A DNA stretch of 12,939 bases from Rodentolepis nana (lineage: Eukaryota; Platyhelminthes; Cestoda; Cyclophyllidea; Hymenolepididae), in assembly GCA_900617975.1 (NCBI GenBank), contig UZAE01013494.1, positions 8,889 to 21,827 on the forward strand. Reading direction: 5' to 3'. Positions 1 through 10,898 of this stretch are shown here, in pieces. A program made the position numbers and the translations under genes. Below the pieces are notes generated by a model that saw only the letters and a list, made by a program, of their open reading frames with translations, searched no databases and had not been told where the DNA came from. Each line of letters opens with the position of its first letter. Position 1 is the first letter of the stretch.

Positions 1-631
1 TACGGCTGAGTTACACTAAAGCGGGAGTGATGATGGGGAGGGGTTAATTGAAATTTTGCGTCCTTGAGTCACCAAAGTATGATGATAGATTGAGCTATAA
101 TGTGAGTAAAAGCATGCCAATGAGTAGTGGTCAACTTGAGCACGCGAAGTATATACGCCTGTAACAAAAGTCGCATTAGTTCAAGTGAGTAGGACACAAG
201 GGGATTGGGTTGAATTACGGTGATTGCAGACGTTGCCACCGGGCAAATATAGTGAGTAGTGATTAAGTGCGTTCGATACATAATTGCTGTTAATGTCTTG
301 CATCGCCAAGCATTATTCAAATTGTTCGCCTTCCGCCCCCCCCCCCCCACTAGTTAAACAAGCTTGCGACTTCTTTTTCATTTTCGCGTTAAATCGAATG
401 ATTATAATTTTTTGGGAAATTTCCTATACAAGTTACCACTAGGTACTTCGAAGTTCCCAACAAGAATGCAGTATGACTACAGTTGATCAGATCCAGTAGA
501 AAGAGGTTAGCAAACATTTAATTTCTCTTACTTGTTTGACGAAGACGGCATGGATGAATCCGAATTGGATAATTAAATGTACGAGAAATGAACTCAGATA
601 ACAAAATGTTGTGATCTATGTTCAGGAAACC
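1..631. other. No gene seen; C-homopolymer at 336-348
   Basis: I find no open frame with protein-like composition, no tRNA-like fold and no credible splice-bounded exon. The reading frame across 69-350 on the minus strand is short, low in charged residues and includes the homopolymer, so it looks like chance. A run of 13 C lies at 336-348. The segment ends with TCAGGAAACCG (622-632), one half of the direct repeat that brackets the element that follows. Confidence 0.6.
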
Positions 632-930
632 GGGGTGTGCGATAGACTTACCTCCACATGGTGCATCATGGGCAACGTAGACTCATGCGACAAAAGTCTA
701 TTAACTGGCAGTTGACTTCTCACTTCAAACTACCATCACCCCACTGTATGTCATATTCGACTACTTCCACAGTACTCACCTCACCTTTCATCTACCTTTG
801 CGTCTGTCTCTCTTCTGTTTCCCCCTCGACTTTTTTCACTTTGATGTTTCTTCTCCTCAGTGAAGCCTGAAGTCTACTAAAGGGCTAATGATAACTACCA
901 AAACGTCTGCCATTTGATATAAATAAATGA
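632..930 (+). mobile_element. SINE-like dispersed repeat, complete copy with target-site duplication
   Basis: About 299 bp bracketed by an exact 11-bp direct repeat, TCAGGAAACCG at 622-632 and 931-941, with the final G of the left copy shared with the element start. The right end is A-rich (GATATAAATAAATGA). A long direct repeat plus an A-rich 3' end is the hallmark of target-primed retrotransposition (SINE or truncated LINE). The first 154 bp recur at 12784-12939 at roughly 90% identity by eye, and both copies begin at the same base, so the left boundary is real. There is no protein of useful length inside; the 70-residue frame at 658-870 is chance. I see no clear pol III A and B boxes, so the SINE label is structural only. 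It could instead be a non-autonomous element of another class. Confidence 0.65.
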
Positions 931-941
931 TCAGGAAACCG

Positions 942-2812
942 ATTATTTTGAATCTTTCGGACTCGAAGGTTGTTTTGTCTCCATTTCGATTGTGACCATA
1001 GTCGAAATTCAGTACTGAGTCCAACCTATTCCTTCTTCTATTCCCTCATTAGTTTCCCCTTTTAGTCATTTTACTGGTAGGTTGTTAGATTCAAGCAGTT
1101 CAGTAATTTTACGAGTGGTAGTTGGTCTTAAATTCTAATTTTTTCTTGTACGGCTTATCTCTATCGTCCCATTACTTTGAGTGGAAAGCAAAAATGGGGA
1201 GAAGATTGAGTTCTACAATGCAAGATCCTTTTGGCAATAATTCTAAAGGAAGTTGAATGGACGGATATTGTTTTTTTCGTAATTGATGTGGAATGATTTC
1301 GTCTTTTATATTCACTAATTCACTAGCCTATTGTAACATTAATATGCAATATTCACACCATTGTGTGATTGCTGTTAATCAGTCTTCACGCTTAGGAGAA
1401 ATTACTTGGCATTTAATTAAGATACGAAACTAGTATGCATTCACCTTGTGGCTTAGAATAAAGAATTATGAGTACATGGAGTTATCAGAGGAGAAGTTCT
1501 ATCCGCTTAGAAATGTGTCTGATGGACTCATATTCCAAAAGGTTTTCGCCATAGTGGATGCGTAGCTTAGTTAGTAAACCCGACTGATTTCTAAGAAATA
1601 TAGAAAAAAAGTGTGTTCGTAAGAAAGGTACTTGATATAAGATAACTTTACCTTGTTTAAATTAATACCTGTAGCAGACATTGTAGTGCACAGGTTCGAA
1701 AGCCAGTTTTCGGATGTAAAGAAAGTGATGTATTATTATGAAATTGAAGGTTGAGAAGGGTGACATGCCTGTTAAGAACTTTGGAGCAAATTCTATAGAC
1801 TCCCGTAGAGTGTTAAGAATCTGACAGTAAATGGTAAAATAAAAACATATTAATGCGTTCTTTTTTCATAATTCCTTTTTTAATAATCCCAATTATGTTA
1901 TATTCCATAGCAGTGTAGAACAACTTTTGATCATAGGAAAAAGTTGAAATCAGGAAAAACTCAATGAGTGTGGGATTATCGAAATGTAAGTTAATGGATC
2001 TCCACATTCGAGCTGTAAAACTTTAACTAAATAGACAGTTCGTTGCTTCACGCACCAAATTTAAGTTAAAAAGTAATATATTATCATCCTTAATTTCCAA
2101 TGTCCATTGATTGGTTGTTTAATTATGTTGGTCGATGTTGACACTTCAGTTCGTTTCTGATAATGGCATGATCTTGTTCGATTTCTATCATCTTAAAACA
2201 GTTGAACTCCCTCACTTTTTGGATTTTACATTTTTAAATAAATGAAGATACACTCTTTGCTCCCGATCACCTGCAACTTCGTGTTAGCTTTCTTCTCTTT
2301 ATTTCAACTTCGAAGAGTCAGTCATCGTTTATGTAAGGACTATCTTATCTCACGTCATGACAAGAAATAAATTACCATCAGCTGACCTGATTATCTAAAT
2401 GCCGATCATAAAGATTAGGTGAAGTTGTCTTTATTTTATAATTCTCATACATATTTGTTATTAAGATTACTATCTCAGGAAAATGGATGGGCACACAAAG
2501 AAAGCATATGGTGAAAGGGTCGATGGCGAATTTAATTTATTTGACATTACAGGAAGCCAACTAATTTTAAAGTAGATCTACTGGATGGATTAGACCTACG
2601 TAGAGTAAAAGAAAGAAATACTCTCAAGAAACAATCAATCGTTCTACGAATAACAGAATACTACAGCTATTCTCAAGTGGAAGAATCAAGATCTAAGTTG
2701 GACCAGGTGCAAGTAGACAATTGGAAATGAACGGAAGGAACGGACCAAACGAGGAATGATAAGACCTTGATCGATTTAGCGTTCCATGCGCACCGGGAAG
2801 AAATCGACACTA
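942..2812. other. AT-rich intergenic stretch, no gene seen
   Basis: Both strands are broken by frequent stops. The longest frame (1813-2007, minus) gives a 64-residue hydrophobic and aromatic peptide typical of AT-rich noise. On the minus strand an AATAAA (plus TTTATT, 2536-2541) overlaps ATTAAA (plus TTTAAT, 2531-2536). These lie about 580 bp beyond the stop of the coiled-coil gene and could be its polyadenylation signals, but this is weak. GGTTCGAA at about 1692 resembles a tRNA T-loop but has no partner arms. Confidence 0.5.
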
Positions 2813-2835
2813 ACAACGTTGCAACACAACGTTGT
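2813..2835. repeat. Perfect inverted repeat, 9-bp arms, 5-nt loop
   Basis: ACAACGTTG, then CAACA, then CAACGTTGT. Each arm contains the 8-bp palindrome CAACGTTG, so the site is both an inverted and a direct repeat of the same octamer spaced 13 bp apart. It lies about 280 bp beyond the stop of the minus-strand gene. It could be a protein-binding site or the tip of a hairpin; nothing nearby assigns a role. Confidence 0.6.
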
Positions 2836-3100
2836 AATTAATAATGAATAATCTATGGTAGCCATGCGTGAATGTTAACTCGCCACATATAAGTAACAAA
2901 AATAGAAACATAACCACTTCATTTTTACCTCAAATTCCTATCTAAAATACCTGCTTAAATGTGGCAAATGGAAATATTTTACAAAAGAGGGGGAAGGAAG
3001 ATGGAAATACAAATTGTCGATGCTTGTCACGAGAAAAACAAAGGGAATTACTTTACATGGAAGAAATTTGTGATAACCGGGAGGAATTGAGAAGAAAGGT

Positions 3101-3114
3101 GGGGGGGGGGGGGG
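3101..3114. repeat. G14 homopolymer (C14 on the minus strand)
   Basis: A run of 14 G lies immediately downstream of the minus-strand stop codon at 3120-3118. In the transcript of the coiled-coil gene it would read as a C14 tract in the 3' untranslated region. Such tracts are prone to length change and to assembly error. Similar C runs occur at 336-348, 10714-10724 and 11101-11112. Confidence 0.9.
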
Positions 3115-3117
3115 ATC

Positions 3118-3345
3118 TTATTCATGATGATTCACCTGGTCGTCGTCAAAGGACAAAGCAAACGTACTTGGTCGAGAACAGGGCGGGGAATCCATGGAAG
3201 TCATAAGTTCACGATAATTTGCATCAGCGATTGCAGGAGTTTGTGAGGACAACATAAGCAGTTGACCTTCAGCTATTAAGCGGGCGTCTTCTTCAGCTCT
3301 TGCACGGCGTTCTGATTCCTCCAATTTTCGGGAGAGATGGTCAAC
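3118..3345 (-). CDS. Coiled-coil protein, last coding exon (residues 157-231)
   Basis: Entered through the acceptor TTCATTGTTCAG|GTTGAC. It begins VDHLSRKLEESERRARAEE, a highly charged helix continuing the heptads of the previous exon. The helix gives way after about residue 185 to a Ser/Pro-rich and acidic tail (PPCSRPSTFALSFDDDQ) and stops at TAA (3120-3118). A possible donor, GACCAG|GTGAAT, sits just before the stop with the exon ending at 3136. The protein might therefore continue into further exons at lower coordinates, but I found no convincing one. The opposite-strand frame at 2961-3206 overlaps this exon and is probably a shadow. Confidence 0.72.
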   Translation of the reverse strand, partial: VDHLSRKLEESERRARAEEDARLIAEGQLLMLSSQTPAIADANYRELMTSMDSPPCSRPSTFALSFDDDQVNHHE

Positions 3346-4492
3346 CTGAACAATGAACGAAGAAGGAAATGCAGCTGAGGTATTTTTAGACATCAAGGTA
3401 ATTATCAGTTAGTAAGATTTCTGAAATTACCCAACATATTAGATGAAATGCATATACTCAAATGTGCCTATTAGTTGACTAGTGAAAGGTTTTTAATAGT
3501 TTCTGAAAAAAATTATTCGTAACAAATTTTTTACGAGCAAAAAATTATTTTAGTGCTAATGGTATAAGTGCCTAAACACAAAGCAAACAGACATTGTATG
3601 TTGGATTTCTTTCATGAGGGCCTGAACATCTTCAAGGCTACCAAAACCATAACTGATACTATTGATTGTGTCGATTGTGATTTAAAAGATCTAAACCGTG
3701 TAATGTGAAACTGAATGATGCGTCAAAGTAGTGAAAATCAACAGTTTGGAAATAAAGTATTAAACTGCTCTGATTAAGGCAGATCCTTGGTCAATGTCAC
3801 AGAAACTAGCATGTCCATGGTCAACTGTGGAACATTTGTTGTAGCACGATTATTTAGGTAAACATAATATATGGGTACACATAAAGCGAACGAAATTCAC
3901 TAAACGAACAAACTATAAATGTCAATATGAAAGTGTTGGTATGAAATTGTCTCAATGAAACAGAGCAGTGCTCTTTCCATAGTCAAAATATGCATGTGCT
4001 TCAATGAGTATAGATAAATTGAATTTTGTTTTATACTAGTTTTAAAGCACTGAAACCGAAAAATTAATACTAAGCTATGAATAGGAAGAAAACATTGAAA
4101 TAATGTCAAAGTAATGCGTTCCAATGCCACCTAAAGTGACCAGAGATTGTGGATAGAGATTAATTATTTAGCAAATATTCCCTTTCGAAAATGCAGTAAC
4201 TGGAGCAATTTACAAATCGAAAAGCACTAAACCGTCCATTGAGCTCAACTTGATAGGAATTTTGAAGAATAAGCTCTAAAAAGATCATTTAAACTTTAGA
4301 ACAAAACAAAAGCTCAATTCTCAACAAGGTAACTCAAGTTATCTTTCAAAATAAAATCTCGTTAAATAAGAAAATATTAGCAAATGCATGGCAGAAAGTG
4401 AGTTAACATTAATACTAAAGGCAAAACCAATAAAGTACACATTTTGATTTACGAAGTAGTTACACCGTAAACTAGTGAAGTATAAAGCTTAC
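3346..4492 (-). other. Intron of the coiled-coil gene, 1147 nt
   Basis: It runs from the donor GTAAGC at 4492 to the acceptor TTGTTCAG ending at 3346. It is AT-rich, and no exon-like frame with flanking splice sites was seen on either strand. The 76-residue frame at 3900-4130 (minus) has a low-complexity, Phe/Leu/Ile-rich composition and is treated as noise. Confidence 0.65.
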
Positions 4493-4809
4493 CATTCTTT
4501 CCAACTCAACAATCCGAACTTGCAACTCCTCAAATTGCTCATCCTTGTTTCTTGGGCACATTTTCAAAGAAGGTGAATTGGACAGTGGATAAGGAGGATG
4601 ATGATCAAGAAAGACAAAGGTGTCAGCCATATTCAAAGGTTTAGAATTATAATTGTCATTAATGTGTTTGCTCAGATTGCGTGGATCCAAGTGCTTTCGG
4701 TAGGGCAGCATTATCTGAAGCTGACTTTTAAGAGACCTCTCACGTACATTTAGTATAGCACGATTTTTATCGTCATCACTGCATACGGCTTTTTCCTTTT
4801 CAAGATATT
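4493..4809 (-). CDS. Coiled-coil protein, large internal exon (residues 51-156)
   Basis: The exon starts after AAATTCTTTCAG and ends at GAAAGAATG|GTAAGC. The first two bases complete the Glu51 codon, giving YLEKEKAVCSDDDKNRAIL and then a basic stretch. A Pro/His/Asn-rich linker follows (HHPPYPLSNS), then the start of the C-terminal coil (DEQFEELQVRIVELERM). The open frame extends about 100 nt upstream of its first Met to the acceptor without a stop, as expected of an internal exon. No known domain is recognised. Confidence 0.75.
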
Positions 4810-4850
4810 CTGAAAGAATTTATTTCAACTAAAGAGGTTTCTAAACATAC

Positions 4851-4962
4851 CGATAGCGTGCTCAAGAGATTCGATCACACTTGCGTAACTCCTCTCTAAC
4901 AACTCTTTATATTTTGTAGCTTTATGTAAAGCTTCATCAGTCTTACGCTCATAAAAGTTTAT
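4851..4962 (-). CDS. Coiled-coil protein, internal exon (residues 14-50)
   Basis: This 112-nt exon lies between the acceptor AACATTTTAG and the donor ATCG|GTATGT. It encodes INFYERKTDEALHKATKYKE and continues to ESLEHAI, a strongly helical, charged segment with hydrophobic spacing (L46, I50, L53 across the next junction). The intron after it is only 41 nt (4850-4810), at the small end for animals. The exon contains no long methionine-initiated frame and is seen only through its splice sites and phase. Confidence 0.72.
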
Positions 4963-5094
4963 CTAAAATGTTCAAATATTACAAAGAAGGCAATCTACGA
5001 CATGATTATAAATAAAGAAAAGACTCCATATGTAACAATAGATACAAATATGAATACAAACAGTGAATAACAAGCAAAAATTTAAAATGATTAC

Positions 5095-5133
5095 CAAATC
5101 CTTGTAATTTTGTCGTCCACATGGAGTATTCAT
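5095..5133 (-). CDS. Coiled-coil protein, first supported coding exon (residues 1-13)
   Basis: ATG at 5133-5131 opens MNTPCGRQNYKDL and ends at the donor GATTTG|GTAATC in phase 0. An acceptor (GATAG at 5138, or GATAGAG at 5136) lies just upstream, so this may be an internal exon, or the ATG may be supplied to a trans-spliced message with a leader of a few bases. An upstream exon ending at CTCTAG|GTACGA (5207) would join in phase to give HHDNGRDLLLAL followed by Ala-Met, but it has no initiator Met before a stop. The ATG in good context at about 5241 instead reads only MTMEEICYWL and stops. The true start is unresolved. Confidence 0.55.
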
Positions 5134-5137
5134 AGCT

Positions 5138-5499
5138 CTATCGTGAACAAAATTACATTACCAAAAAGGGCATGAAAACAGGCTTAGTTAGAACTAAAAT
5201 TCGTACCTAGAGCCAATAACAAATCTCTTCCATTGTCATGGTGACCAGAGATTTGAAATAGTAAAATGACCAAAATTGTAAAATTAAATATATTTTAAAT
5301 CAACCCACTTTATAGCACAATAAGCTATTTATAATGTAGAATAATGATAATTTCTGTTTCTAAAATAGCTTTTCTAAATTTGTTGAAAGTATGTAAATTT
5401 GAAGGTCACTGTCAGTGTGCCTATTTTTCAGTTGATATTCTAACAGTTTATAGCCTTTCCAGTCATACTTGATGTTATATTGTTTATTTTATAAAAAAT
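5138..5499. promoter_or_regulatory. Divergent (head-to-head) intergenic spacer
   Basis: The minus-strand coiled-coil gene and the plus-strand EGR gene start about 370 bp apart and point away from each other, so this AT-rich spacer must hold or adjoin both 5' ends. No CArG box (SRF site) or CRE is visible, although vertebrate EGR promoters have both. CCAAAAAGGG at 5161-5170 is a one-mismatch CArG. Just before the EGR start codon, three AGs after pyrimidine tracts, ending at 5431 (CTATTTTTCAG), 5446 and 5462, could be acceptors for a 5' untranslated intron or for spliced-leader addition. Confidence 0.4.
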
Positions 5500-5818
5500 A
5501 TGGATTCCAACGCGGTTCAAGATACCCTTACTCCATCACAAATTCCATCTTTTTTCAATGTGTCTTTTGATTCTTTTCATACTGGTGAAACTCCAAATAC
5601 CGCCACAGATGTTAGGAAATTCTTTCCACCTGAGGGGGCTGAACTACTGAATACTCCAACCGGTGCCGATCTCCAAGGCATCACAAAAACCAGTAGGATT
5701 TTCTTTCCTGATGACAGTGGAAAGAAAGGCGCCTTAACACAAAATGGCCTAAATTTCCTCACCGCTGAAACACTTCTTGGTACTAAGCCAATTAAGATTG
5801 AGAGTCAAACTGATAAAG
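5500..5818 (+). CDS. egr: EGR-family transcription factor, coding exon 1 (residues 1-106)
   Basis: ATG in the context AAAAAATATGGATT opens a 106-codon exon ending at GATAAAG|GTTAGT. The single trailing G completes a codon with AT of the next exon (Asp107), so the frame runs on. The peptide is rich in Phe, Thr and acidic residues. It contains two similar aromatic patches, RKFFPPEG (39-46) and RIFFPDDSG (66-74), of the kind found in activation domains, and an IKIE tetrapeptide (98-101) matching the sumoylation consensus. The assignment rests on frame continuity and on the gene plan: vertebrate EGR1 likewise splits a short N-terminal exon from a long exon carrying the fingers. If the intron is retained, translation stops two codons later, leaving a 107-residue finger-less product. 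Confidence 0.8.
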
Positions 5819-5946
5819 GTTAGTTTTCATAATCTAAAGTAAAAAATTTAAACTAAGTTATTAATTTTTGCTTATTCACTCTTGTTTTTGATATTAGCTT
5901 ATGATCTAATTGAGGCTAAAAAAATACGTTTTGCTTTTTTTCCTAT

Positions 5947-5973
<27 letters not shown>
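5947..5973. repeat. (TA)n microsatellite
   Basis: Twenty-seven bases of uninterrupted TA dinucleotide in the EGR intron, 130 bp after the donor. Similar tracts occur at 10866-10896 and 11201-11215 in the 3' region. Confidence 0.95.
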
Positions 5974-5979
<6 letters not shown>

Positions 5980-7223
5980 TTTTTATCCTTTCTTTAAAGC
6001 CTGTAACAGTACGCTTCCATTTTAGTGTATTACATTTCAGTAAATCCCTTTCTCTTAAATTTCTATGTCTGTAATGCTTTCTGTTGTATATTTTGTTATA
6101 TTTTACTTATTCTGAATCTGTTATCATCTCCCCCGTTTCCCCGTCGTATGATATATAAAGTAATTTATTTGTCATCTATTTTGCATTTTCTTTCTGCTTT
6201 GTACTACGCCTACGCTCTTAAGTAATCGTCAATTCTATTGCCACTTCATTTTCATTTTAATTGCGCCATAAATCAATACAGCTATTCGAAATGGTCAATA
6301 AATTAGGTCATATTTTACAGAATAAGCACTTGTTTACAGCATTACCATCACCTAGAATATCCTTTAAATAAAAAGGGTTTTATAGCATGTTTTCTCTGAA
6401 CTCTTTTTTTCACACTATAACTATACTTTTCGGATTTTTATTATTATTGGACTCTTCTTACTTTCAAAAACTCAAAAATGAATTTGTCAGCACCCATATT
6501 TTTTCGTTTATTACGATTTCTCTCTTGAAATGCCTGGTGTGGTCTGGATATCTCGGCTACCACATTAATGCCTAGATTACTGTAAATATCGCCCGTTGAA
6601 AACGTAAAGTGTTATTGAAAGTTTGTGTTCGATCGCGTCTTTTCCTTTCGTCCGTATTTGAATGCTTGACAATCTATCAGCTCAAGTAAGTGTTTTGGCA
6701 TAGTTCGTTTTAAATTATTTTCTGTAAGATACCTTCGTATGGTAAGAATTGCAAACCAGTCTTCCGAGGTTCTTTGTTTTCGTCACCGTTTTTTTTTCAA
6801 TGTTTTATTTTTTATGTTTGATGATTTTGAGGCACTACATCGAGACTAGACATTGTGATGTAAATTGTTTACAGCCTTAAATCTCTATTTTCTTTACTTT
6901 GAACATTTGCTCAATCCTTTAAACTCTATGCTTGTTTCCTTTTGAAAGTCTAAGGAAATCCTGCTGCTATTGTCTTCTAGCAAATTGCTTTGTCTGTTTT
7001 AAGTATGCTCTCTTCGCCAGGTCTAAATCTGCACTATTTCCTTTCCCATTTAATATATGCATGTGCTTTGGATGATTTAGCAGTGGTATCAAAACAGTGC
7101 CCTACGTACAAAATTCTATTATACGGGATGCGCGTGCTTGTGTATGTGTTATCATCTCTCTCGCTCTCTGTGCTGCGCTATTTGCTCCTTGGCTCTTTTG
7201 ACGCGCTTCTTTTTCTACCATCA

Positions 7224-7278
7224 TGCGCGCACATACAGGAACGTGCTTTAGCATGAAAGTCGAAAGTGTGTGCGCGCA
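7224..7278. repeat. GC-rich imperfect inverted repeat in the EGR intron
   Basis: TGCGCGCACATA (7224-7235) pairs with TGTGTGCGCGCA (7267-7278) with one mismatch in 12, enclosing 31 bases. The arms are alternating purine-pyrimidine and lie in a CpG-rich patch unlike the surrounding AT-rich intron. Confidence 0.6.
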
Positions 7279-8234
7279 GCAGTAGCACGCACGCACCTAT
7301 TGAGCCGTTTGTCATCATTGTGTAGTAGCGTTTTTACTAGATTCTGCGGTTCGGATACTTTGTGTGCGTGTGTGGTTTATGTATTATCGGGCCCTGAGTG
7401 TGTATTCCTTCCCCTTAAGACCTAAAAGTGGTCCATACCGGTTATTGAAACGTTACGATTGAGTAACTTAAGTAGTCACTTCATAGTCTTTTCGTGTACT
7501 ACGATAGACTATTCTTGGTTGCCGCCTTTTTATAGTCGCATTTCAGTGAGTCTCTCTTGGCTATGCATAAGCCCTTGCAATAATGAAATAACTAGCAACA
7601 CACTAATATATTAAGAAAGAATGTGACTGATGCGAGGGTGGCCTTGGTTGACCTTTCCACGTAGGATTAACGGGGTGATGGCAACTTATGAGTGCTATAG
7701 ATCGTTTCTAATTATCCAATGTGCGTGCTCTGTTTTGGGTGCCATATAAAATACGCATTTGTGTGCTGTGCGGGGGGTGTATATGCGCTTATTTTAAGCA
7801 TCATACTGACTGTCATCAAAAACATTTCAACTTCCGACCCTCCTTGCCTGACTTCTCCCTTATTCATCTCACTCAATGAAATATCACTTTTTCAACATCC
7901 GAGGCATGTTATTCTTTATCCCTCCTCACTTCCTTTCATCCTCCTCTTGATTTTATATATTTTTTAGGTTTCTTCTTTTTATTATACTTGATTAACAGAA
8001 GGTCTATCAAGTTTTCAAATGGACAATAATTGTTTCAGCCTTTATCAAAATATATTCCTTTTAAAGGAGGGATCTGCATACTAAACTTCCAATTAGATAT
8101 GAGTAATGATAATGAATGTCAAGGAATAAATAGACATTTAATTTCATAACTTTAACGACAAAAATTTTGGTCTCTAATATTTGATCCGAAGGACATTTTT
8201 CTTCCCCTCTATTGGCCTTAATTAGGAGGGTGTT

Positions 8235-8258
8235 TGACGTCAAAATACTATGCGTGGG
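8235..8258 (+). promoter_or_regulatory. Palindromic CRE next to an EGR-type half site
   Basis: A perfect cAMP-response element TGACGTCA occupies 8235-8242. Ten bases on, GCGTGGG (8252-8258) matches the first seven of the nine bases of the EGR consensus GCGTGGGCG. Both lie 330-350 bp upstream of exon 2. CREB/ATF sites drive vertebrate EGR genes, and EGR proteins can bind their own promoters. A response element or feedback site here is an inference from these two short matches. Confidence 0.35.
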
Positions 8259-8516
8259 TTTTGACTGTTAAACTCAAACTACCGTCTTCCTCCTCTGTTT
8301 AATTTTTAAATTTTATGCTATTCACTTCTGCCAGATTTTCAAACTGCTTTCTTAAGTGTCAATGAAGTACTCCGAATTATAGCCGACTGCACTCTATTTG
8401 ACAAGGCTGTGCATTGTTAGGAGTTACTGCTTTACCTCAGTGCATATGTGCGCATCGTTTCTAAAGCAAAATATTCCATAGCCACTTACTTTCTCAAATG
8501 CTATTTTTATCGGTAG

Positions 8517-10511
<1,995 letters not shown>

Positions 10512-10863
10512 TGAAGATGACACTATTTATAGACGTGTGAAGTATAATCGAGTCACCCTGGTCTTTCTATTCTCCTACTTACCACCTTTCATTCAGCCCA
10601 TGCCCCGCGTACCCAAACTTATTGCTATTATTGCTCGGTTTTACTGGTTTTTTTGTCATAATTATTCTCTCCATTTACGCCAACTTAAGATTTCTCCTCC
10701 TCCTCCTCCGCCGCCCCCCCCCCCTCCCTCTTTATTTTTACCTCAGCCACATAAGTAGATTTAATTACACAAGATGGATTTGAATCCTGCATGTATACCT
10801 CAGCTTAAACTGGCATGTTTTCTGATTTTTATAATGATTAAAAGGAGAATCGTGTTTGTAATG

Positions 10864-10865
<2 letters not shown>

Positions 10866-10896
<31 letters not shown>
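10866..10896. repeat. (TA)n microsatellite in the EGR 3' region
   Basis: Thirty-one bases of alternating T and A without interruption, followed by GGTGGCAG. Confidence 0.95.

Positions 10897-10898
<2 letters not shown>

Larger units (their letters stand above)
3118..5133 (-). other. Gene model: four-exon coiled-coil protein, unrecognised
   Basis: I join minus-strand coding exons 5133-5095, 4962-4851, 4809-4493 and 3345-3118 into a 231-residue protein. All introns have GT-AG ends (donors TTG|GTAATC, ATCG|GTATGT and ATG|GTAAGC; acceptors ATTTTAG, TTTCAG and TTCAG) and the phases agree throughout: 0, 1, 0. Introns are 132, 41 and 1147 nt. The strongest support is that the last junction, Met156|Val157, falls inside an unbroken heptad series: F143, L146, I150, L153, V157, L160, L164. 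Residues about 10-56 and 140-178 look like charged amphipathic helices, separated by a Pro/His-rich linker (about 95-135). There is no signal peptide, membrane span or enzymatic motif. I do not recognise the family; a scaffold or cytoskeletal role is possible but unproven. The true 5' end is uncertain (see the first exon). Confidence 0.7.

Noticed and set aside
642..800. Repeat as a spliced-leader RNA gene
   Set aside because: The conserved block upstream of the donor is over 120 nt, much longer than a leader exon, and I see no Sm site after the donor in either copy.
1685..1710. GGTTCGAAAGCC, T-loop-like sequence of a tRNA
   Set aside because: No acceptor stem, anticodon arm or A box at the right distance.
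2961..3206. 81-residue plus-strand frame rich in charged residues
   Set aside because: It crosses the G14 homopolymer, where length error is likely, and lies opposite the last exon of the better-supported coiled-coil gene. No splice context or motif.
5161..5170. CCAAAAAGGG as a serum response (CArG) element for EGR
   Set aside because: It has a G inside the six-base A/T core and lies in the small intron or leader region of the opposite gene, so support is too weak to call.
6025..6575. Hydrophobic short frames in the EGR intron resembling membrane peptides
   Set aside because: T-rich DNA yields Phe/Leu/Ile/Tyr peptides by chance; no splice sites, repeats or charged flanks support them.
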